From NCBI GenBank assembly GCA_023473255.1, contig JAMCYW010000028.1, forward strand, positions 1 through 41,674: a stretch of 41,674 nucleotides of DNA. The letters run 5' to 3'. Source of the stretch: Candidatus Martarchaeota archaeon (GTDB lineage: Archaea; Micrarchaeota; Micrarchaeia; Micrarchaeales; Micrarchaeaceae). Of the stretch, positions 35,087-41,674 are shown piece by piece. How positions within the stretch are numbered: position 1 is the first letter of the stretch; each line of letters starts with the position of its first letter. The translations under genes were made by a program, and so were the position numbers. Under the pieces are notes generated by a model, which was not told where the DNA came from, ran no database searches, and was given only the letters and a program-made list of their open reading frames with translations.

Positions 35087-36454
35087 ATGTACGAGCTTAA
35101 GCGTGCAATAACGCTGACCGATGCCATAATGATAAACCTAGGCGCCATCATAGGCGCAGGCATATTTGTAATAATAGGCATTGCAATAGGGGCTGCAGGC
35201 CCTGCTATAATAATATCGATCATCATATCTGCCATCGTAGCCATTTTCACAGGATTAAGTTTCTCAGAAATCGCGAGCCATGTAGCAAAAGAGGGAGGCT
35301 CATACGAATATGCCCGGGTGGCATTGATGCCGTCTGCTGGCGTAATGGCCGGATTGGCATGGACGTTCGGCAACATAATAGCAATAGCTGCAGTCTCGCT
35401 CAGCCTGGGAAGCTATGTAAACATCTTAACTCACGCATCGATACCTTTGCCATATTTTGCCATAATCTCTATACTGGCCTTTATGCTGATCAACATATTC
35501 GGGGTAAAGAATTCAGCAAAGACAATAACCTGGCTAGTCGCCATAAACATACTGATTCTTATAATATTTGTCATTGTCGGCATGTTTTATTTCAAGCCGT
35601 CAAATTTTGCATATATGCTTCCCTATGGCACAAGCGGAATGCTTACTGGGGCTGCATTAATATTCTTCGCTTTCACCGGGTTCTCAAGGGTAACTACCAT
35701 AAGCGATGAGGTAGTCGATCCTGAAAAGACGATACCAAAAGCAATAATAATATCGATAATTATATCGACAGTATTGTACATAGCAGTAGCGATAGTGGCT
35801 CTGGGCCTTGTTCCATATTCGAGCCTTGCTGCATCATCAGCCCCATTATCTACTGCCATAGCCTCTATACACAACAATGTGCTGGATCTGATAATAGCGA
35901 TAGGCGGCATTGCAGCTACTGCGGGCGTCATGCTTACCGGCATATTGGGAACATCGCGCGTATTCTATGCAATGGGCAGAGACCTAGAACTTCCTAAGGC
36001 GCTTTCAAGGCTAGACAGGTTTTCCACACCTATAAACTCAATAGTCCTATCGTCACTTTTGGGCATAGTATTTATACTTCTCGTATCGTTTGGAAACATA
36101 GTCGAAGCGTCTAATGCCTCTATATTGGTCTCATACTTGATAATAAACATAGCTGCATTCAATCTATGGCTCAAGCTTCAGAAAGGTGCAAGTGGAGACG
36201 CCGGAAGCGCGCCTATGCCTTTAAGGAAAAAGAAGCACTTTGGCGCCATACCTATACTTGGTATAGCAAGCATATTGCTGATACTGGCATACATAAAGCT
36301 GTATGGCCTTGCCATATCGTTTGGCATAATTGCTGCGAGTTCGATATACTACGCAATTAGGCACTCATTATACAAAGAGATGTTTTCAAGAATCAGCATA
36401 AGAATACCTAAGCGCAGCAAGGTAAGAACATTTGGGAAGAGCAGGCCTGCCTGA
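35087..36454 (+). CDS. APC-family amino acid permease
   Basis: LTDAIMINLGAIIGAGIFVIIGIA (APC signature), 12-TM pattern, FAFTGFSRVTTISDEVVDPEKTIPKAI. Confidence 0.93.
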   Translation: MYELKRAITLTDAIMINLGAIIGAGIFVIIGIAIGAAGPAIIISIIISAIVAIFTGLSFSEIASHVAKEGGSYEYARVALMPSAGVMAGLAWTFGNIIAIAAVSLSLGSYVNILTHASIPLPYFAIISILAFMLINIFGVKNSAKTITWLVAINILILIIFVIVGMFYFKPSNFAYMLPYGTSGMLTGAALIFFAFTGFSRVTTISDEVVDPEKTIPKAIIISIIISTVLYIAVAIVALGLVPYSSLAASSAPLSTAIASIHNNVLDLIIAIGGIAATAGVMLTGILGTSRVFYAMGRDLELPKALSRLDRFSTPINSIVLSSLLGIVFILLVSFGNIVEASNASILVSYLIINIAAFNLWLKLQKGASGDAGSAPMPLRKKKHFGAIPILGIASILLILAYIKLYGLAISFGIIAASSIYYAIRHSLYKEMFSRISIRIPKRSKVRTFGKSRPA

Positions 36455-36495
36455 CGGGTTTATCTTTTTATATGTTAATTGGGTAATTGAAGTGT

Positions 36496-38892
36496 ATGGA
36501 CGACGCATTCAAGGATTGCAGCATCGATGAAACGATAAAAAAGCTTTCTTCTAGAAACAACGGTCTGTCAGAAAAGGAGGCATCGGAAAGGCTTGAAAAG
36601 TATGGATACAACGAGATAATCGGAAAGCAGAGAAATTACTACCTGCTTTTCCTAAAAAAATTCTATGGCTCGGTTCAACTTCTGCTTTGGGCGATAGTTG
36701 CCATATCGCTTGTGCTAAAGCACTATGATGATTTTTATATCATATTGATATTGCTGATATTCAATGCGCTGATCGGATTTTTCGAGGAATATCGCGCGGA
36801 CCGCTCTGTAGACGCGCTAAAAGCTATGCTTGCGAAGATATCGACTGTAAAGCGCTCAGGAAAGATGACGCAATTACAGTCGCGTTTAATCGTGCCTGGG
36901 GATATCGTGCACTTCAAGCTTGGCGAAATAATACCTGCTGACTTGAAGCTGATTGATGCAGACATGCTGCAGATAGACGAGTCAATACTTACTGGAGAGG
37001 CACTTCCTGTCCAGAAACAAAAAGGCGCATTGGCGTACAGCGGGTCAACAGTAAAAAAAGGAGAAGGCACGGGGATAGTGATAGGCACAGGATACAATAC
37101 ATTCTATGGCAGAACCGCAAAACTAATTGAGAACGCCAAGCCTAAATCGCATCTAGAAGCTGCAATAATGAACATAGTCAAATACCTGGTAGTCGGGGAC
37201 ATCATTGTAATAGCGATAATGTTCGCCTACGGCATCCTTGAGGTCCATGAAAGCATTGCCATACTGCTTCCATTCCTGCTTGTCATGTTCATCGCATCGG
37301 TTCCAGTCGCGCTCTCCGCTGCATTTACTGTTTCCATGGCTCTTGGGACTGAAAAGCTTGCAAAGAAATCGGTGCTGGTAACTAAGCTCGAGGCAATAGA
37401 AGATACTTCTAACATGAATGTCATATGCATGGACAAGACAGGGACCATAACAAAGAACGAGATATCAGTAAAGGAGATATTTTCGTTGAAGTACAAGAAC
37501 AACGAAGTACTGCAATTTGCATCCGAAGCGTCAAGAGCCGATGACAACGATCCGATAGACAATGCAATAATAAATTACGTCAAGCCGATAGGGGTAAAGA
37601 CAGGGCGGCAGCTTAATTTCATGCCATTCGATCCATCATCAAAAAGAACCGAAGCCCTGGTGAGCTCTGGCAAAAAACGCTATTATGTGACAAAAGGCGC
37701 TGCACATGTGATTATGGGCATGTGTGCAATAGACAAAAAAGCACGCTCCAGATTGCAGGCAAAGGTTGAAAAATTTGCCTCAGAAGGCTTTAGAACCCTT
37801 GCCATAGCGACAAGAGAATCGACCCGAAGCAAATGGGCATTTATAGGGCTTTTGGCTCTTTACGATATTCCTCGCCCGGACGCAAAGGATCTTATAGATG
37901 AATTGAAGGCACTCGGAGTATCGGCCAAGATGATTACTGGGGATAATATTGCAGTGGCAAACGAAATAGCGCATGAGGTGGATCTTCACGGAGGCATAAT
38001 AGACATACGCGCAAAGGACAACAAAAATGAGAGCATGCTCTCAAAGCGCATAATAAAAGCCGGCGGGTTTGCAGACGTATACCCTGAAGACAAATACACT
38101 ATAGTAAAAGCATTGCAGAAGAGCGGGCACATAGTGGGCATGACTGGCGATGGGGTTAACGATGCCCCTGCACTGAAGCAGGCAGAGGTTGGGATAGCAG
38201 TGTCAAGCGCTACGGATGTAGCCAAGAGCGCGGCATCCCTGGTCCTTACAAAAAATGGCATAGAGGTCATAGTCGATGCAGTAAAGGAAAGCAGAAGGAT
38301 ATTCCAGCGCATGGCTACATATGCGATGGTTAAAGTAGCCAAGGTTTTTCAAATTATAGGATTTATAGCCATAGTATTCGTGCTTTTCAAGTTTATACCG
38401 ATAACGCCATTCCTGCTTATACTGCTGATATTCACCAACGATATAGTCAACATAGCCCTGTCGACCGATAACGAAATGTATTCTAAGAAGCCCAATGCGT
38501 GGAGGATACGCCCCATAATAATAAGCTCTGCAATAATGGGGATTATACTTATGGTGGAGGCATTGGTGCTGGTGCCCTTGGGGCTTGGCATATTTAAATT
38601 CACAGTTCCAGAATTTCAGACCGCTGCATTTCTGATGTTCAATATTGGAGATAACCTGACGGTTTACAACATACGATCTAAAGCAAGGTTTTGGGATTCA
38701 AGGCCCAGTACGCCGCTTGTATTGTCATCGATTTTAGGCATGGGGATAGGGATAGCGTTTGCAGCGTCTGGATTGCTTATGAAAAGCATAAGCGGCTATG
38801 CAATCATATCAATAATAGGCGTGGCTATAGCATTTATGTTCTTGATAGACATAGTGAAGACGCACCTGTTCAAGAGATTTGGGCTCGATTGA
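36496..38892 (+). CDS. P-type ATPase, PMA/H+-ATPase-like (type III)
   Basis: CMDKTGTITKNE, MITGDNIAVANEIA, MTGDGVNDAPALKQAEVGIAV, ESILTGEALPV. ATG at 36496 preferred over TTG 36487. Confidence 0.93.
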   Translation: MDDAFKDCSIDETIKKLSSRNNGLSEKEASERLEKYGYNEIIGKQRNYYLLFLKKFYGSVQLLLWAIVAISLVLKHYDDFYIILILLIFNALIGFFEEYRADRSVDALKAMLAKISTVKRSGKMTQLQSRLIVPGDIVHFKLGEIIPADLKLIDADMLQIDESILTGEALPVQKQKGALAYSGSTVKKGEGTGIVIGTGYNTFYGRTAKLIENAKPKSHLEAAIMNIVKYLVVGDIIVIAIMFAYGILEVHESIAILLPFLLVMFIASVPVALSAAFTVSMALGTEKLAKKSVLVTKLEAIEDTSNMNVICMDKTGTITKNEISVKEIFSLKYKNNEVLQFASEASRADDNDPIDNAIINYVKPIGVKTGRQLNFMPFDPSSKRTEALVSSGKKRYYVTKGAAHVIMGMCAIDKKARSRLQAKVEKFASEGFRTLAIATRESTRSKWAFIGLLALYDIPRPDAKDLIDELKALGVSAKMITGDNIAVANEIAHEVDLHGGIIDIRAKDNKNESMLSKRIIKAGGFADVYPEDKYTIVKALQKSGHIVGMTGDGVNDAPALKQAEVGIAVSSATDVAKSAASLVLTKNGIEVIVDAVKESRRIFQRMATYAMVKVAKVFQIIGFIAIVFVLFKFIPITPFLLILLIFTNDIVNIALSTDNEMYSKKPNAWRIRPIIISSAIMGIILMVEALVLVPLGLGIFKFTVPEFQTAAFLMFNIGDNLTVYNIRSKARFWDSRPSTPLVLSSILGMGIGIAFAASGLLMKSISGYAIISIIGVAIAFMFLIDIVKTHLFKRFGLD

Positions 38893-38896
38893 ATAT

Positions 38897-39958
38897 CTAT
38901 TTTATTAGGCTGGTTATATTGCCCGTTATGGACTGATAGGCCTCGCACGATGTCCACTGCTTTGGCTCCTTGCCGTTGTCTATGGCGTCCCTTATGCTAT
39001 TGGCGAGTTCGCCATGCCACACATTTTTCAGATCATAGCCTATGTCCCGCACATTGCCCACCTTCTGGTCCCACATTATGGACGGAAAGATGTTGCCAAA
39101 ACTGTCCAAAAATAGCGATGCATCTAGGCTCTTGCTTTTCATTGGCATACTGTCTGTCCTAACGTATTCGGCAAGCTTCTTAAGGAATGTATCCTCTATC
39201 CTAGGTATAATCCCGAAGCCGCGCTCCCTTTTGCTAATGATGGTCTCAAGCTCGTCTGCAACGCTCTTCCTTTTCGCCAGCATGTCGAGGTTTGAATTAC
39301 CGTAATAATTAGATGATATCTGCCCAAGGTTCATATGGAAATCCTTATATTTTATATAAGGTATGTCATTCTTGACTGCATCGAATGTCCTCTGAAACTG
39401 CCCTTCGTTATAGCCGCTCATCGTATAGCCGAATACGAAGTACAAATTCTTGTAGTCCTTCTGCAGGTCGTGCAGCTTCTTGAATGTGGTTATAGCCCTA
39501 TCATAATTCCCAGGCACGCCGCGTATCTTGTCGTGCAGCTCCCTATATCCGTCAAGGCTTATCGTAATCGCTATCTTAGGTATGCCGATGTCCAGCATCT
39601 CCTTAATGCGCCTGACTATAAGGTCGTGGCTGCATAGAGAATTCGTCGGCATTGTCAGTATGTATAGCCCTTTTGAGTTTTCGTAAAATGCCTTTGCTAT
39701 CTCAACTATATCGGGCCTGAGGAAAGGCTCGCCGCCCGTAAGCTCTATCCATTTAAAAGACGTGTTTTTCTTTGCAAATGTCCTTATCTCGTCAATACTA
39801 AGCTCGCCCTTTGGCTTGAACTGCCATATATTGCATGTCATGCATCTGGACTGGCACCAGTATGTGATGGCGAAGTTTAATTTATACGGTTTATCGAGTT
39901 TCTTGAAATTGCTCTCTAATGCTACTTTGCCCAATCCCGCAAGCTTTATCATAGACAA
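38897..39958 (-). CDS. radical SAM protein
   Basis: CQSRCMTCNIW (CxxxCxxC) and LTGGEPFLRPDIVEIA. Convergent with the P-type ATPase. Confidence 0.92.
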   Translation of the reverse strand: MSMIKLAGLGKVALESNFKKLDKPYKLNFAITYWCQSRCMTCNIWQFKPKGELSIDEIRTFAKKNTSFKWIELTGGEPFLRPDIVEIAKAFYENSKGLYILTMPTNSLCSHDLIVRRIKEMLDIGIPKIAITISLDGYRELHDKIRGVPGNYDRAITTFKKLHDLQKDYKNLYFVFGYTMSGYNEGQFQRTFDAVKNDIPYIKYKDFHMNLGQISSNYYGNSNLDMLAKRKSVADELETIISKRERGFGIIPRIEDTFLKKLAEYVRTDSMPMKSKSLDASLFLDSFGNIFPSIMWDQKVGNVRDIGYDLKNVWHGELANSIRDAIDNGKEPKQWTSCEAYQSITGNITSLIK

Positions 39959-40044
39959 AAATTCACCATCAGATATTTAATCTATCTTCTCTATTAAATA
40001 TTTATATTTGAGCGTTTGCTTTTAATATACGATGGCTGATTATA

Positions 40045-41499
40045 ATGGATTCAAATAATATTAATCTAAAAAAACTCAGTGGATTCCTGTGGGAAGTCGA
40101 AAAGGACGAATCTAATGGCATGAATGTGCCAGTGCATGTTTATGCTAGCGAGAACATAGCAAACAGCATGAAGAAGGACAGGACCCTGATGCAAGCCGTC
40201 AATGCAACCACCCTTCCATCAATAGTAAATGCTATGCTTGTAATGCCGGACGGGCATGAAGGATACGGATTTCCTGTGGGCGGGGTTGCTGCTTTTGATG
40301 CAAGCAACGGCATCATATCACCAGGCGCAATAGGCTTCGATATTAATTGCGGCGTTAGGCTAATTAAAACAAATCTGGATGCAACTGAGCTTGCGCCCAA
40401 ATTAAAGACCCTTATGGACAGGCTCTTCAGCAATGTTCCCAGCGGCGTGGGCAGCAAAATAAAGCTTGGGTTCACAAACGCAGATCTTGAAAAAGTCGCT
40501 ACTGAAGGCGTAGGCTATATAATAGGCAAGGGCTTCGGCTTTAAGGACGATGCTGAGAGGATAGAGGAATACGGGTGCATACAGGGTGCTGATCCAGATA
40601 AAGTCAGCAAGATGGCAAAGAGCAGGGGCGTGCAGCAGCTCGGCACCTTGGGGGCAGGCAATCACTTCTTAGAAGTTCAGAAAGTCAATAAGATATTGGA
40701 TGCAAAGCTCGCCTCCGCTTTCGGACTGCAGGAAAACCAGATTGTAATAATGGTTCACAGCGGATCCCGAGGCTACGGCCATCAGGTATGCAGCGATTAT
40801 CTCAGGGTGCTGGGCGAATACCAAGCATCGCACAACATAAAGCTAGCAGATCCCGAATTGAGCTATGCCGATATCGGGAGCAAGGAAGCTGATGACTATC
40901 TGGCTGCAATGCGCTCTGCGGTCAATTTTGCATTTGTAAACCGGCAGATAATGACTAATTCGATAAGAAAGAGCTTCGAAGAAACATTCGCGAAGAGTGC
41001 AGATTCGCTGGGCATGGAAATTGTATACGATGTTGCGCACAATATAGCTAAATTGGAGGAGCATAACGTAAACGGCAAGCGGATGAAGCTCTACGTCCAT
41101 AGGAAAGGCGCTACAAGAGCGTTCGGCCCCGGAAGCCCGGAGCTGCCGAAGATATATCGCGATTTTGGTCAGCCGGTAATAATACCTGGAAGCATGGGCA
41201 CTGCAAGCTACGTACTTGCTGGCAGGGCTGAAGCTATGGATGAAACTTTCGGCTCATCATGCCACGGATCAGGAAGGCTCATGTCAAGGCACCAAGCCAT
41301 AAGGGACATCCCTGCGTCAAAGACGCTTGGAGACTTAAGGACTAAAAAAATAGAAGTAAGGGTAAGGAGCACAAAACTTATAAGCGAGGAAGCCGAATGG
41401 GCATACAAGGACGTCGACGAAGTGGTCAGAAGCATCGCAGGCGCAAAGATTTCCAACATCGTTGCAAGGCTGGTCCCTCTGGGGGTAACTAAAGGATGA
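40045..41499 (+). CDS. rtcB: tRNA-splicing ligase RtcB
   Basis: VMPDGHEGYGFPVGGVAAFD, GAIGFDINCGVRLI, GTLGAGNHFLEVQ, MVHSGSRGYGHQV, CHGSGRLMSR. Confidence 0.96.
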   Translation: MDSNNINLKKLSGFLWEVEKDESNGMNVPVHVYASENIANSMKKDRTLMQAVNATTLPSIVNAMLVMPDGHEGYGFPVGGVAAFDASNGIISPGAIGFDINCGVRLIKTNLDATELAPKLKTLMDRLFSNVPSGVGSKIKLGFTNADLEKVATEGVGYIIGKGFGFKDDAERIEEYGCIQGADPDKVSKMAKSRGVQQLGTLGAGNHFLEVQKVNKILDAKLASAFGLQENQIVIMVHSGSRGYGHQVCSDYLRVLGEYQASHNIKLADPELSYADIGSKEADDYLAAMRSAVNFAFVNRQIMTNSIRKSFEETFAKSADSLGMEIVYDVAHNIAKLEEHNVNGKRMKLYVHRKGATRAFGPGSPELPKIYRDFGQPVIIPGSMGTASYVLAGRAEAMDETFGSSCHGSGRLMSRHQAIRDIPASKTLGDLRTKKIEVRVRSTKLISEEAEWAYKDVDEVVRSIAGAKISNIVARLVPLGVTKG

Positions 41500-41674
41500 A
41501 AAATTCGCATCACTGATAGAAAAATAGGGGATGGGATAAAGAATGGCTAAAAATCCCATAGCCCAAACGCATATGCCAACTCTGCAGTATAGTCAAATAT
41601 GCATTTATCCGAAGGTCTACTTTCGCTTGAGCCTCGAAGCCATATAATCCTGCTCTACTTGGTTGGTGTTATTA

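Noticed and set aside
41547-41657. Minus-strand open frame ...SDKCIFDYTAELAYAFGLWDF* at the right edge, possibly a gene C-terminus.
   Set aside because: An in-frame TAG at 41655-41657 precedes it and there is no ATG/GTG in frame; 35 codons only. Not supportable as a CDS.

Overview
The window is archaeal chromosome. Leaderless or TATA-driven genes, an archaeal Sec61-beta, ArgRS, Top6B, a Pno1-like KH protein, RtcB and a BHB-type tRNA intron all point that way. The overall style resembles DPANN/Micrarchaeota ('ARMAN'), but I cannot assign taxonomy from sequence alone. The left part holds a mevalonate-pathway GHMP enzyme, tRNA-Glu(CTC), a tRNA-Arg(CCT) with an apparent T-loop intron, a DsbA-fold membrane protein lacking CXXC, a DUF4143-type AAA ATPase, argS, nnr, an AbrB/wHTH regulator, Sec61-beta and a surface-glycan/carbamoyltransferase cluster. 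The right part is housekeeping: top6B, KH protein, CsaA-like protein, APC permease, P-type ATPase, radical SAM protein and rtcB. The main item of interest is about 17 kb between them (15110..32469), a co-directional locus that looks like a non-conjugative type IV secretion-like apparatus. It encodes a VirB2/TrbC-like pilin candidate, six tandem diverged VirB6/TrbL-like polytopic proteins sharing a G-hh-hR-x(4)-R-x(2)-GG-type motif (one fused to four Ig-like domains), two proteins with 2 TM segments plus a VirB4-N-terminal-like domain, a stand-alone VirB4-type ATPase (GITGAGKS, VVLDEAW), several small accessory proteins and a large sequon-rich membrane-anchored surface protein. No relaxase, VirD4, integrase or transposase is visible in it.
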